A stretch of DNA of 64,000 nt from Paraburkholderia eburnea (GCF_002917095.1 NZ_PQGA01000005.1:248001-312000); one strand, 5' to 3'; positions 1-9,668 are shown, counted from the stretch's first letter. Numbers and translations are program-made. The notes: generated from the sequence alone by a model not told the origin.

Positions 1-316
1 TTTCGAGGAAATCGAAAGCCCCTGCCTTGATGGCCTCCACGACCGCCGACACTTCGGAGTATGCCGAAACAAAAATGATAGGCAGACAGGCACCGGCTGC
101 CACGAGTTCACGCTGCAAGTCGAGTCCACCGGTTTGCGGCATACGCAAATCGCAGATCAAACACTCGTATGGCCCGGGACTATAGCTATCGAGAAACGCT
201 CGCGCGCACGTAAACACCTTGAAACTCAAAGCTACTCCCCTGAGCAACTCCTGGTACAGCCAAAGCACCAGATCGTCATCGTCGACGATGTAAATCGTAG
301 CTACGCCACCACTCAC
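1..316 (-). CDS. Response regulator receiver protein (partial, cut by window edge)
   Basis: N-terminal part of a two-component receiver domain, read leftwards and truncated at base 1. Translation from GTG 316 shows the acidic pocket in IYIVDDDDLV, the phosphoacceptor Asp in CLICDLRMPQ, the conserved Ser position in IIFVSAYS and the KAGAFDFLE helix. The invariant Lys is expected just past the edge. This pattern is typical of FixJ/NarL-class receivers, but the output domain is not visible. A purine-rich stretch (AAGGACGGGAG) ends 4 bases before the GTG and supports this start. It lies 213 bp downstream of the GGDEF-EAL gene in the same orientation, so the two may act in one signalling unit, which is inference. 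Confidence 0.85.
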   Translation of the reverse strand, partial: MSGGVATIYIVDDDDLVLWLYQELLRGVALSFKVFTCARAFLDSYSPGPYECLICDLRMPQTGGLDLQRELVAAGACLPIIFVSAYSEVSAVVEAIKAGAFDFLE

Positions 317-529
317 CAAACAAACTCCCGTCCTTTCAAACCCTATATTTTTGAAGTGCTTACTGTCTTTGAAACCCCGTTGACAACGCGCTCGCCGCCA
401 GACCGGCTCATTGCTTTGTCGGCAAATTGATCGGGGACTTGAGCCAAATTCAAGGTGCCCCATTTGAGCGGCGCCAGGGCATTGGCGCAATCCCTGCATG
501 TCCAGTTCGAACGCGTTGGGACTTGCCCC

Positions 530-3500
530 TCACGCGCAATGCGTGGTGGCGCCGGCATCGGAGAGTCCTTCGAGCATTGGCTCTAGTTCCGATGCGTCCA
601 GCGCAGGCGCGAAATAGAACCCCTGGCAGATATCGCAGCCGATCGAGCGCAGGAATTCAAGCTGCTCCACGGTCTCCACTCCTTCGGCAATCACTTTTTG
701 TCCGAGCGATTGCGCCATCTTCACGACCGTCGTGACGATAATCGTATCGTCCGGATTGACAAACAGATCGCGTATGAATGTCCTGTCGATCTTGATGTGA
801 TCGATATGCAACCGCGCGAGGTAATTCAGGGACGAATAGCCCGTGCCGAAATCGTCAACGGCAACCGCCACCCCGGCTTCCGACAAACGCCGCAGTACGG
901 CACCCGCGTGTTCCACGTCCTGCATCAGCGCCGTTTCGGTGACTTCCACTTCGATCAGGTTCGGCGGCAGATCGTAGGGCACCAGTCCCGCGAGTAGCGA
1001 CTGCGCGAGGTCGAACGGTTGCGTGAGCTGGTGGGCCGAAACGTTGATCGCGATCGGGCGCAGCGTCAGCCCCTTCGCGCGCCATTCCACCAGCTGCTTC
1101 AGCACCGCCTCGAACACCAGGTCGCCAATACCCGAAATCAGCCCCTCCTGCTCGGCAATAGCAATGAACTCGACCGGCGAAATCCAGCCGAACTTGTCGT
1201 CGCACCAGCGAACCAACGCCTCCAGACCCACGAGTTCCAGTGTGCTTGCGCGAAACTGGGGTTGATAACGTACCTGCAGCCGGCGGTTCCTGATGGCATC
1301 GCGCAGGCGCTGCCCGATTTCCGTGCGACGTCTCAGTGTTTCGAGCATCGGCTGGCGAAACATCACCGCCCTGTCGCGCCCCTGTTGCTTGGCCTCGTAC
1401 ATGGCCATGTCCGCGCACTGGACGAGGCTGCCCGCTGTAGTCCCATGCGTGGGGTAAATGCTCATGCCGATGCTCGCGCTGACATGGAAGACATGCTCTC
1501 CGATCTCGCACGCTTCCCCAATCGCGCCCAACAGCCGCTTCGCCGTGGCGTCCATGACGTTCTCTTCGGCGTCATCGAGCAGAATCAGAAATTCGTCGCC
1601 GCCGAAGCGGGCCACGGTTTGTCCGGCATGCATTTGTTCGCGCATTCGCTGCGCGATGATCCGAAGGAGCTGGTCGCCGATCGAATGCCCATGCAGATCA
1701 TTGATTTCCTTGAATTTGTCGAGATCGACGAAGAGACAGGCAAACGCGCGATGCTCCGCACCCTCTTCGCTCATCCGCCGCTCGATGCGCTCGAACACCA
1801 CCCGGCGGTTGGGCAAGCCAGTCAGCGGATCGAAATTGGCGAGGTAATGGATGCGATCGCTATCGGCCCTCTGTTGCCCCACATCGCTGATCATCATCAC
1901 AAAAGTACCGTGCCCCTCCCTTCCCCCATCTCCAACCGAAGTGACGGAAAGGCGTGCCGGAAAGGAGGAGCCATCGTGACGCCGGGCCGCAACCTCTCCT
2001 TGCCAGTAATGAGCCTGTACCAGGTGCTGCTTGATGTCGGCCCATGGGAAACCCGCGAGGCCATCGAGAAAGAACCACATCCACTTGCCCAGCACGTCAG
2101 CGAGCGGGCTGCCCATCATGGCGAGCATCGCCGCATTCGCGGCGACGATCTGCTGGCTCTCGTCAGCGATGACAATGCCGTCGTGGCTGGCTTCGAACAC
2201 CGTCGCGGCCAGTTCCCGTTCACGTACGGTCTGAAGATCGCGGCGCATTGCGACGACCGACGCCATCACGCTATCCGATCCGCCCGCCGGCAGCGCGATA
2301 TCGGTATTCAACCGCCCCTGTGCAATACGCTTGATCGTGTCGCTCACGTAGAACGGCTCGCCGCCGAGGTCCTCCGTAATCGAGACATAAAGCGCGAAGA
2401 ACAGGTAAGCCGTGGCTAGCAGCGTGGCGGCGGCCGTCAGGACATAGAGATTGCGCAGCAGGATCTTGGCATGCAGCCGCTGCGAAAGCAGGCGATCGAG
2501 TTGCTCCAGGCACAGCGCGTTCAGCCTGTCGATGGTTTCTACGGTGGGCGGCGTTGCCATGATGAACGCTTCGACCGGCGTGTCCACCTGCCCGGACAGT
2601 ACGCTCTCCTCGACATTGCGCTGGCGCTTCAGCGCGGCTCGATACGCTTCCAGCGGCGGTGCGAGCTCGCGTTCGAGCCTGGGGTCCACGTCGATGACCT
2701 TGTTCAGTTCCCGCACCGTGCTCCTGTACCCGTCGCTTTCCATGGCTCCGAGACCATGCAGACGGCTCACCAGCCCCAAGTCGGCCATACCGACCTCGCG
2801 CAGCCAGATCAGCGCAAGCAGGCCGTGCGAATCGCCGGTGCGCTCGAGCGCACCCGGGATCTTTTCACATACCACGTCGCCAAGATAGTAGGTTTCAAGA
2901 ACCGGATCGAGCGTGAGATAGGAACGGTCGCAAATGTCGGTGACCATATGCGAATATCGCTGCGCCAGCGCATCCTGACCATCGTATGCCGCGTCCGCCC
3001 TGCGCGACGGATCGGTGCCGGCAGCACCCCACGCGGAAACGAATTGGCGGAGCGGATCGGGCTCGCCGATAGTCCACGCGCCTCGTTGCGGCATGGCGTC
3101 GAACTGCGCAGCCGCCTTCACGACCTGCGAGTGCAAGGACGCCAACGCTGCACCTGAGCCTGGGTACCCCACGCTGTACTCGATTGCCGCAAAGCGGTTG
3201 GCCTGCACGAGCCCTGCGAGCACACGAGCGCGCTTCAGGTACTCAACGCCCATCAGTTCACGCCCGGTGAATGCGATCTGCGTTTGCGTATCGTGAACGA
3301 GACGCAAGCACAGGAACATGATTGCCAGCACGAAAACGATCACGATAACGCCAAAGCGCTGCGGATAACTCAACCTGCGCATGATCCAGACTGCGGGGCG
3401 CAATAGCACTTTAGCTCGTGAGTCAGGCCATCGGGTCATTTCGACTAGTCGTGCAATACTCGGATAAATAGGCGAGTTCGCCCGTCCGTGCGACAGGAGG

Positions 3501-3562
3501 CGCCCGTGCGTCGCGCCGCAAAGTGATGCCGAACCCCTGATGTCGACAATACTTTTCGGCAC
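530..3562 (-). CDS. Membrane GGDEF-EAL protein with PAS domain (c-di-GMP turnover)
   Basis: About 1010 residues. Predicted order is a membrane segment near residues 70-90, a periplasmic sensor region of no family I recognise, a second membrane segment near 365-390, a HAMP-like linker, a PAS domain near 455-560, GGDEF near 575-735 and EAL near 750-995. The cyclase motif is intact (ARFGGDEFLILL). The phosphodiesterase residues are present: LEALVRW, INVSAHQL, EVTETAL, DDFGTGYSS, IKIDRTF and EGVE. No RxxD inhibitory site is seen just before GGDEF. Both activities are therefore possible, with PDE well supported. The start is uncertain: GTG 3562, ATG 3439 and ATG 3382 all lack a clear ribosome site. 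It lies upstream of the receiver gene at the left edge. Confidence 0.93.
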   Translation of the reverse strand: MPKSIVDIRGSASLCGATHGRLLSHGRANSPIYPSIARLVEMTRWPDSRAKVLLRPAVWIMRRLSYPQRFGVIVIVFVLAIMFLCLRLVHDTQTQIAFTGRELMGVEYLKRARVLAGLVQANRFAAIEYSVGYPGSGAALASLHSQVVKAAAQFDAMPQRGAWTIGEPDPLRQFVSAWGAAGTDPSRRADAAYDGQDALAQRYSHMVTDICDRSYLTLDPVLETYYLGDVVCEKIPGALERTGDSHGLLALIWLREVGMADLGLVSRLHGLGAMESDGYRSTVRELNKVIDVDPRLERELAPPLEAYRAALKRQRNVEESVLSGQVDTPVEAFIMATPPTVETIDRLNALCLEQLDRLLSQRLHAKILLRNLYVLTAAATLLATAYLFFALYVSITEDLGGEPFYVSDTIKRIAQGRLNTDIALPAGGSDSVMASVVAMRRDLQTVRERELAATVFEASHDGIVIADESQQIVAANAAMLAMMGSPLADVLGKWMWFFLDGLAGFPWADIKQHLVQAHYWQGEVAARRHDGSSFPARLSVTSVGDGGREGHGTFVMMISDVGQQRADSDRIHYLANFDPLTGLPNRRVVFERIERRMSEEGAEHRAFACLFVDLDKFKEINDLHGHSIGDQLLRIIAQRMREQMHAGQTVARFGGDEFLILLDDAEENVMDATAKRLLGAIGEACEIGEHVFHVSASIGMSIYPTHGTTAGSLVQCADMAMYEAKQQGRDRAVMFRQPMLETLRRRTEIGQRLRDAIRNRRLQVRYQPQFRASTLELVGLEALVRWCDDKFGWISPVEFIAIAEQEGLISGIGDLVFEAVLKQLVEWRAKGLTLRPIAINVSAHQLTQPFDLAQSLLAGLVPYDLPPNLIEVEVTETALMQDVEHAGAVLRRLSEAGVAVAVDDFGTGYSSLNYLARLHIDHIKIDRTFIRDLFVNPDDTIIVTTVVKMAQSLGQKVIAEGVETVEQLEFLRSIGCDICQGFYFAPALDASELEPMLEGLSDAGATTHCA

Positions 3563-3638
3563 TAGCCGAATAATCCGACACGAATCCCGTTCAGGAAAGA
3601 GTAAAACTACTCAAACACAACCGAATATCTGGGCGGTT

Positions 3639-3851
3639 TCAAGCTACAGGTGCAACAGTAGGGTCAATTTCCATCCCCTGCTTTTTGCAGTTCTCGATAA
3701 GCGCTTCCGCCGGCGTGCGCCAGTCAAGCGTCTTGTGTGGGCGCATCATTTCCATCGCAATCGCGTCGAGCTGGCGCGGCGTGAGCACCGGGAGATCGGC
3801 GCCCTTAGGCATGTACCGGCGCAGCAGGCCGTTGGTGTTCTCGCAAATGCC
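3639..3851 (-). pseudogene. IS30-type transposase C-terminal remnant
   Basis: Reading leftwards, about 70 codons match the C-terminal end of IS30-family transposases: the ENTNGLLRRYMPKG block of the DDE catalytic core, then QLDAIA and RPHKTLDWRTPAEAL, ending at a TGA. The frame upstream of ENTNG loses the family pattern, and nothing resembling the N-terminal helix-turn-helix or the two catalytic Asp residues is found. No terminal inverted repeats were recognised. It is a dead scar between the GGDEF-EAL gene and the serine hydrolase gene. Confidence 0.7.
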
Positions 3852-4161
3852 AAGCTCATGATCGGGCTTCCGGCCATTACACCTGGCTCTGAAGCCGTGC
3901 GCGGCCAGTTCACCAGGCTCGACGCTATTCCGTCCTCGCGAGTGCTGACACTCCAGTTAATGACGCGTGAAGACGGTATCTTCACGCATCAGGCGGAATA
4001 TTTTATTCGCTGCCTTCACGCTTGCTCCACGACAAGCGACCTTCCCCTGTCTTTTTTAAGCACGCCAGAAAGTTGCAGCGCCGCGTTCCGGAGAACAGGC
4101 GCTTTATCGTGCAGACCACGGAGTCCCGTGCTGAAAATCGCTTTTCCGGTGCACGACGACC
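3852..4161. other. Non-coding stretch beside the IS remnant
   Basis: About 310 bp between the transposase remnant and the stop of the serine hydrolase gene. Leftward translation gives a short mobile-element-like stretch (KIFRLMREDTVFTRH, about 3965-4010) followed by a stop, too short to assign. No RNA gene or terminator was recognised. Confidence 0.35.
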
Positions 4162-5511
4162 TCAGTTGACAGCCGATGCGATTGCCTTCGCTGCTGCGTT
4201 CAGCGCCGCAGCCGACAACAGCGGGGACGGCGAGGCGGCGCTTTCCGTCTGCGCGCCGGCTTGGCCCGACACTGCGCTGACCGGTCGTGGCGCCGCGTCG
4301 GGATAAGAGGAGAACTTGACTATCGTCAGGCCATTTTTGGGATTCACGAGAATCGATTGCCCAAATCGTCCGCCGGCCGAGAATGAGCCGTCACCGTCGT
4401 TCACCTGATACCAGTAGTCATGATAGGTATAGCCCGGCCGTCCTGGCCCAAGACGGCTTTTCGCGAAGCCCGCAGCGTTATCCGCCTGTTTCAACGCAAC
4501 ACGAGTCACCGAAGCCGGAAAAAACCGCGAATTGCCCCCAGCGCTCAAACGCATCAGTTCGCCGAAACGTGCAGCATCGCGCAGCGTCGAACTGAATCCC
4601 CCGCTCGCCATTTCGGCACCCATCCGGTCCACGACTGCGTCGCCATCATCTTCCGCGATTTTCTGCCAGATGGAACGGGAGACCAGTTCGCTCCATGACT
4701 GCCCCGTCACGCGCCGCATGGCCCAGGCAACGGCCTCGGGCGAACCGTTCTGGTAGAACCAGATGTCGCCTGCCGTTTCGTTCGGCGTGGCGCGCGCCAC
4801 CTTCAGAAAATCGTAGATGTTGTCCGGCGCGCCGGGGCGTCGAGGAATGAAACCCACCGCGGCGAACAGGCCCAGATCGGGCGGCAGGGCTGCCGGGTAG
4901 GTAACCGGCACTTCCATGTCGAGGTTCTGCTGGAGCGTCGCATCGCCAAACGGGGTGCCCGCCAGTTCAGGCACGTAGGTCGACAGTTTCGCTTCCGGGT
5001 CGAGTTTTCCCTCGCCGATCAGTTGAGCGGCAATCAGTCCAGTCACCGATTTGGTCATCGAGGCCCAGCCGTGAGTTTGATGCGGCGAATAAGTATTGAA
5101 GTAACGCTCCAGTACCACCTTGCCGTTGTGGACAACGATGAACCCATCGGTCCTGGTCTGCCGCAGGTAGTCGGTCAGGTCCACCGTCGTGCCGTCCACG
5201 GTGAACTGCACCTTGTCGGGATCGAGCAGGGTCCCGTTCGGTAGCGGCATCGGTTCGCGTGCATGCTCCACGTTGGCGGTAGGCATCGTCATGCGCGCGT
5301 TCTGCAGCGCCCAGCGAAGATTCGACGCCTGAAAGAGATTGGTCTTTGTCACCAGTTTGTCCGGAGGCGGCGGAAATCCCTGCATAACACCCGCATCGAC
5401 CGGCGCAGGCGCCTCTTGCGAGTAAGCGGCGGGCGTCAGAAGCACAGCGACAAGCATCGCCACGGCAGCGCGCAAACGGGGCGAAGCATTGGCAGACTTC
5501 CTGAGGTTCAT
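4162..5511 (-). CDS. Exported serine hydrolase of the beta-lactamase / 6-aminohexanoate-dimer hydrolase family
   Basis: 449 residues from ATG 5511, which begins a clear signal peptide (hydrophobic core AVAMLVAVLLTPAAYS, then Gln). A longer in-frame start at 5589 would bury that signal, so it was rejected. The class C-type nucleophile motif SxxK is SMTK within GWASMTKSVTGL, and YQN in FYQNGSPEAVAW occupies the YxN position. The third motif is not certain; GGRFGQ near the C-terminus is the best candidate. The family includes esterases, amide hydrolases and penicillin-binding-type enzymes of the periplasm, and the substrate cannot be read from sequence. The gene lies 40 bp downstream of the BON protein gene in the same direction. 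Confidence 0.85.
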   Translation of the reverse strand: MNLRKSANASPRLRAAVAMLVAVLLTPAAYSQEAPAPVDAGVMQGFPPPPDKLVTKTNLFQASNLRWALQNARMTMPTANVEHAREPMPLPNGTLLDPDKVQFTVDGTTVDLTDYLRQTRTDGFIVVHNGKVVLERYFNTYSPHQTHGWASMTKSVTGLIAAQLIGEGKLDPEAKLSTYVPELAGTPFGDATLQQNLDMEVPVTYPAALPPDLGLFAAVGFIPRRPGAPDNIYDFLKVARATPNETAGDIWFYQNGSPEAVAWAMRRVTGQSWSELVSRSIWQKIAEDDGDAVVDRMGAEMASGGFSSTLRDAARFGELMRLSAGGNSRFFPASVTRVALKQADNAAGFAKSRLGPGRPGYTYHDYWYQVNDGDGSFSAGGRFGQSILVNPKNGLTIVKFSSYPDAAPRPVSAVSGQAGAQTESAASPSPLLSAAALNAAAKAIASAVN

Positions 5512-5551
5512 ACGTTTTTCCGTTGGGATTGAGTGTTTCGGTAGACGTCGA

Positions 5552-5920
5552 TTACAGCGACGGGCCAGCCACACGGACGTCATTGTCAACGGCCTTCACG
5601 CCGTCGACGCGTTTAGCGGCATCTTCCGCGAGCGAGACTTGCCCCACATCCGTCACCGAGCCGGTCAGCGTAATGCGGCCCTCGCGCGCCTTCACAAAAA
5701 TGCGGGCGGAGTCCAGTCCACGGGTCCGGGCCAGGGCGGTGGCAACCCGATGGGCGAGCTTGCGGTCCGTGGCCTTCACGGCTTTGGCAGTCGTTCCGGC
5801 GTTCAAGCCGGAACTGGCGTCGCCGCTATCCGCGGGCGCGGTTTGAGCATATGCGCCGCTGGTAGCGCAGAAGAGCATCGCGACCAACAACGCCTGCAGG
5901 TTCCTGTTGTAGTTAGCCAT
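5552..5920 (-). CDS. Periplasmic BON-domain protein
   Basis: 122 residues. An N-terminal signal peptide (AMLFCATSGAYAQ) is followed by a short Ser/Gly/Ala linker and one BON domain at about residues 50-120, seen in LAHRVATALAR, GRITLTGSVTD and VDGVKAVDNDVRV. BON domains bind phospholipid or envelope surfaces, and OsmY-type members respond to osmotic stress. With only one BON domain this is half the size of OsmY. Small single-BON proteins are common in Burkholderiaceae, often in stress or transport loci. Neighbours are the serine hydrolase (40 bp downstream) and a porin (60 bp upstream), so an envelope role is likely. The precise function is unknown. Confidence 0.85.
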   Translation of the reverse strand: MANYNRNLQALLVAMLFCATSGAYAQTAPADSGDASSGLNAGTTAKAVKATDRKLAHRVATALARTRGLDSARIFVKAREGRITLTGSVTDVGQVSLAEDAAKRVDGVKAVDNDVRVAGPSL

Positions 5921-5980
5921 ACTGATTATTTTCGATATCGATGAATGTGGAATCCTGAGACGCGGACATCTGCGTCAAGG

Positions 5981-7039
5981 CTAGAACCGGGTCATAAGAC
6001 CAATCGATGCGCCGGTCAACGTCCGGCCACCGCGCGTCAGTCCAAGAGCCGCGATGTTGGAAGGATCGTAACGGTAGGCACCCGAGAAACCGTTGTAATC
6101 CAGTTCGGCATACAGTTCGGTCTTCTTCGAGAGGAAATATTCCGCGACCGCATAGGTGGTGAGCTTGTGGCCGCCGGCGCCTTCGACGTTCCCGAGGTTG
6201 CTGGCCATGTCATAGTAAGCAGCCGCAGTGACCTGGAACTCGGGTGTGAATGCCCACACGACGCCGACGTCCGGAATTTTGTCGCGACGGCTGGGTTTGC
6301 CCGAAGTGCTGGCCGTTACGGTCAGGTCGTTGTAACCCGCATAGAGGCGTGCCGCGCCAAGCTGAAGCGTTCCGCCAGTCTGAAACGTCTGCGCCCACTG
6401 ATTTGCGCTCGCGTTCCATGTCTTCTGGTAAGAAACGCCGCCGAGTGCGGGCCCCCACTGATACATCGCCGCTCCAGAAAAATTCGTCCCGGCACGCGTA
6501 TCGCCCGCCACACCACCCGGTGAATAACTGGCCCCGAAGCGGAACCCACCAAGCTGCCCGAGATACTTGATCGTGTTGTTAAAGCGGGAGTCGAGCGTGA
6601 AGTAGTTGGCACCGAACACAACCCCCGGCTCGATGGCAAGCGACGCTCCTCGTCCGCCGCTCGGATCGATCAGAATGCCGAAGTCCTCGTTCGCGTTGAG
6701 CTGCCGCCCGAACGTCAGACGCCCGAAATCCCCAGTCAATCCAACAAAAGCCGCCTGCGAAAACAGGGTGCTCGATGTTTTCGGTGCGCCTGTGCCGCTG
6801 CTGAACGCACCTTCAAGCTTGAAGATGGCTTTGAGTCCTCCACCCAGGTCCTCCTTGCCGCTGAAGCCGAACTGGTTGCCGTAAATGATGGTGTTGTCGA
6901 ATCCGAGTACCGATCCGCCCTTGACACCATTCGTCCAGCGGACGCCGCCGCCGACATCACCATACAGCGTAACGCTCGACTGCGCGTGCGAGGCACTTGT
7001 GAGCACACCCAGAACTGTCGCAAACATAATCTTCTTCAT
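5981..7039 (-). CDS. Gram-negative trimeric porin (Burkholderia/Bordetella type)
   Basis: 352 residues: a signal peptide ending ASHAQ followed by the hallmark SSVTLYGDVGGGVRW, then GFSGKEDLGGGLKAIFKLEG and alternating beta strands to a C-terminal aromatic (IGLMTRF), which is the outer-membrane insertion signal. A 16-strand barrel is expected. It forms a diffusion channel for small hydrophilic solutes or acids. It lies downstream of the MFS carrier of the acyl-CoA cluster in the same direction (117 bp gap), which suggests outer- and inner-membrane passage of the same substrate; that link is inference. A second porin of the same family is at 22815. Confidence 0.95.
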   Translation of the reverse strand: MKKIMFATVLGVLTSASHAQSSVTLYGDVGGGVRWTNGVKGGSVLGFDNTIIYGNQFGFSGKEDLGGGLKAIFKLEGAFSSGTGAPKTSSTLFSQAAFVGLTGDFGRLTFGRQLNANEDFGILIDPSGGRGASLAIEPGVVFGANYFTLDSRFNNTIKYLGQLGGFRFGASYSPGGVAGDTRAGTNFSGAAMYQWGPALGGVSYQKTWNASANQWAQTFQTGGTLQLGAARLYAGYNDLTVTASTSGKPSRRDKIPDVGVVWAFTPEFQVTAAAYYDMASNLGNVEGAGGHKLTTYAVAEYFLSKKTELYAELDYNGFSGAYRYDPSNIAALGLTRGGRTLTGASIGLMTRF

Positions 7040-7156
7040 ACGTCTCCATGATTTTTATTTAATAAATATAATATGGATTCCTGATTGAAAATTCGTGTTG
7101 TGAATATCCCCCGTGAGTTCTGTGAGATTGTATCGGTGGCTTTCCCGGCGACGTCT

Positions 7157-8476
7157 TTAGCCTTGGTCGGCACGCATGTGATGCACGTCCCTGCGGCAGG
7201 ATTCGTGGGTAATGCGTCGTGCCGATCGCTGTGGGTCAAGGCAAAAGACGCACAGCACGCCGCATCCGAGCAAAACGACACCGCAGGTCAGACATGCCTG
7301 CTCGAATCCGCGCGCGGTCGAGCCGCCAGCGCCGTCGATCAGCATTCCGGTAACAATGGGCGCAGCCAGTCCCGCGAGCGACGAGAAGCCGTTACTCAGC
7401 GCGAGCATGCCGCCGCGCTGCGAGTCGGGCGTGACTTCGCCGAGCATGGCCGGTCCGACGGAGTACATCACGAGCGTCATGCCGCTGCCGAGCGTCAGCA
7501 GGGCGAACTTCTCCATCGGCGTGAACCACGGCGAGGCAAGGGAGGCGATCATCAGACCCGCCACGATCAGCGTCACCGATACGAAGCAGCCGCGGCTTAG
7601 CCGGGAAGGCATGCCCGCCGACAACAACCGCTGCGACAGACCGGCGAGACCCAGGCTCAAAGGTGCGGTGATCGCGACGAAAAGCGCAAACATCCTGCCG
7701 GCCATATGGGATTCATAGCCCATTCCGAGTTGTAGCCAGGTCGGAATCCAGGTGAGCGTCATCGCGAGTATCCAGTTCGCGGCGAAATGCCCGACGAAGA
7801 TGCCGAGGACAGTGCGGTCCGTCAACAGCAACGCATACGGTATCCGGCTCCCGGAACCCGCGCGTTCAGCACGGGCCAGTTGCCCTTCGGCGCCCAACAC
7901 GAGCCACGCAACACACCACAGCCCCCCGAGCACGGACAGTATGAGAAAGTTCGCGCGCCAGCCCCAATGAGCGGTGATGGCAGGGATGCTCAGGCCGGCG
8001 ACCAGCAGACCGAGTGCGCTGCCCTGATGAAGCACGGCGACTGGAAGATTGCGCTTCTCATCGGGAAACCACTTGTAAAGCGCGTGTACCGCCACGGGTG
8101 ATGCCGGCCCTTCCCCTGCCCCCAGCAATACACGGCACGCGATGATGCTCCAGATCGAGGTGGCCGCGAGCATCGGCAACTGGAGGGCGGCCCAGGCGGC
8201 GGCCATCGCCAGCAACAGCCACTTCGTCGAAGTACGGTTAGCCGCGACGCCGACGAGTACCGCGGAGATCGAAAACAGCCAGTTGAGGCTACCGCCGATC
8301 AGGCCGAACTGGGTGGGCGAGAGATGAAGCTCCCGCATCATCGGCACGGACACGAGACCCAGCACGACCTTGTCGAGAAAATTCACCAGCATCATCAGCG
8401 CGAGCATGACCGCAATTGACCACGCCCGGAACGGCCGGTACCGGCTACTGTCTGCTGCCATTCCTGTCGTCTCCAT
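7157..8476 (-). CDS. MFS transporter (carboxylate-type)
   Basis: 439 residues with about 12 hydrophobic segments. The first is AWSIAVMLALMMLVNFLDKV, with the DKV signature seen in anion:cation symporters for carboxylates such as phthalate or hexuronate. Loop 2-3 carries ANRTSTKWLL in the usual RxGRR place, and RVLLGAGEGPASPVAVHALYK marks the ACS family. ATG 8476 is the longest start. ATG 8461 is a good alternative because GGAG lies 9 bases upstream of it. It follows the CoA-transferase gene by 40 bp and is probably co-transcribed with the ligase-dehydrogenase-transferase operon, so it likely imports the acid that the ligase activates. Confidence 0.9.
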   Translation of the reverse strand: METTGMAADSSRYRPFRAWSIAVMLALMMLVNFLDKVVLGLVSVPMMRELHLSPTQFGLIGGSLNWLFSISAVLVGVAANRTSTKWLLLAMAAAWAALQLPMLAATSIWSIIACRVLLGAGEGPASPVAVHALYKWFPDEKRNLPVAVLHQGSALGLLVAGLSIPAITAHWGWRANFLILSVLGGLWCVAWLVLGAEGQLARAERAGSGSRIPYALLLTDRTVLGIFVGHFAANWILAMTLTWIPTWLQLGMGYESHMAGRMFALFVAITAPLSLGLAGLSQRLLSAGMPSRLSRGCFVSVTLIVAGLMIASLASPWFTPMEKFALLTLGSGMTLVMYSVGPAMLGEVTPDSQRGGMLALSNGFSSLAGLAAPIVTGMLIDGAGGSTARGFEQACLTCGVVLLGCGVLCVFCLDPQRSARRITHESCRRDVHHMRADQG

Positions 8477-8516
8477 TATTTGAATGTTGTTGTCCGGCGC
8501 ATACTTCCCGACCGGA

Positions 8517-9614
8517 TCAGCCCTCGTGCTCGCCGAGCCGGGGAACGCTGTCGTCGCCGTCGGGCAAGCCCTGCGAGAATTTCACGGGAAAGCGCATCGC
8601 GATGGTCTTCCCGGCCGCGATGTCACGGACCATGCCTCGCGCGCGTACGTGCGGGTCGCAGAAGAGTTCGTTCGCGTCGAGCAGCGGCGAGACCGGTAGA
8701 TCGAACGGACCCAGCGTGTCGAGCCATTCGGCCAGTGTGCGGGTCAGGAAAATCTTCGCGAGCAGCGTATTGACCTCCCGCTTGCGTTGTTGCCGTCCGG
8801 CGCGGGCCGCCAAACGCTCGTCCATCAATGCGGGGAAATCGGCGCCGAGCGCATCGCGCAGATTCATCCAGAACTTGTTTTCCAGAATGCCCAACGCGAG
8901 GTGGCGTCCGTCGCGCGTTTCGAAAATGTCGTTCTCCGGCATCACACCGGGCGATTCCAGCGGCTGCTCCATATATTCCCGCGCAGCCCATGCCGCCGGC
9001 GCGGTCCAGGCCATCACGCAATCGTGGATCGATACATCCAGGTGCTGGCCGCGGCCACTCTGACGGGCGCTCATAATGGCAACGGCCAGCGCCAGCGCCG
9101 CATGGCTCGACGCGGCATAGTCCGCCACCCGCACCCGTGGCCGCGCCACCTTGTCGTGCACCTGCACCGGTATCGACCAGAATCCACCGAGCGCGAGATA
9201 GTTCAGATCGTGGCCGGCCTGCTGCGCGTATGGACCGTCCTGGCCGAAGCCGGAAATCGAGCACATGACAAAGCGCGGATTGATCTGCGCGAGTGCCGCG
9301 TAATCGAGTCCGAGACGCTGCATCACACCCGGCCGGAAACCTTCGACCACCGCATCGGCGTTGCGCACCAGATCGAGAAACGCCGCCTTGCCGGCCGCGT
9401 CCTTCAGGTCGAGGGCAACGGAACGCTTGCCACGATTGAGCTGCGCGAACACGGCGGGACCGAGTTGCCGTGCCGAATCGCCGCTCCCGGGCGGTTCGAC
9501 CTTGACGACATCGGCGCCGAGTTGCATCAGCAGCGTCGTCGCGTGCGGGCCAGGCAGCAACTGGCTGAGATCCACGATCTTTACGTCTTTCAGGCAGGAC
9601 CAGTCAGGTTTCAT
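8517..9614 (-). CDS. CaiB/BaiF family CoA-transferase (class III)
   Basis: 365 residues from ATG 9614; an upstream GTG at 9623 is possible. The N-terminus has the family signature LSQLLPGPHATTLLMQLGADVVKVEPPG, given here as LSQLLPGPHATTLL then GADVVKVEPPG, followed by NRGKRSVALDLKD and DAVVEGFRPGVMQRLG. The Asp that carries the CoA anhydride in this family falls in the GHDLNYLALGG region. Class III enzymes move CoA from a donor thioester to a free acid, as in carnitine or oxalate metabolism. The gene follows the acyl-CoA dehydrogenase by 54 bp and precedes the MFS carrier. The substrate is unknown. Confidence 0.93.
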   Translation of the reverse strand: MKPDWSCLKDVKIVDLSQLLPGPHATTLLMQLGADVVKVEPPGSGDSARQLGPAVFAQLNRGKRSVALDLKDAAGKAAFLDLVRNADAVVEGFRPGVMQRLGLDYAALAQINPRFVMCSISGFGQDGPYAQQAGHDLNYLALGGFWSIPVQVHDKVARPRVRVADYAASSHAALALAVAIMSARQSGRGQHLDVSIHDCVMAWTAPAAWAAREYMEQPLESPGVMPENDIFETRDGRHLALGILENKFWMNLRDALGADFPALMDERLAARAGRQQRKREVNTLLAKIFLTRTLAEWLDTLGPFDLPVSPLLDANELFCDPHVRARGMVRDIAAGKTIAMRFPVKFSQGLPDGDDSVPRLGEHEG

Positions 9615-9668
9615 TCGAGTCACTTTCTTTATACCGGTGTAGCAGGCGCGAACACGCGGGCCGTGCGT

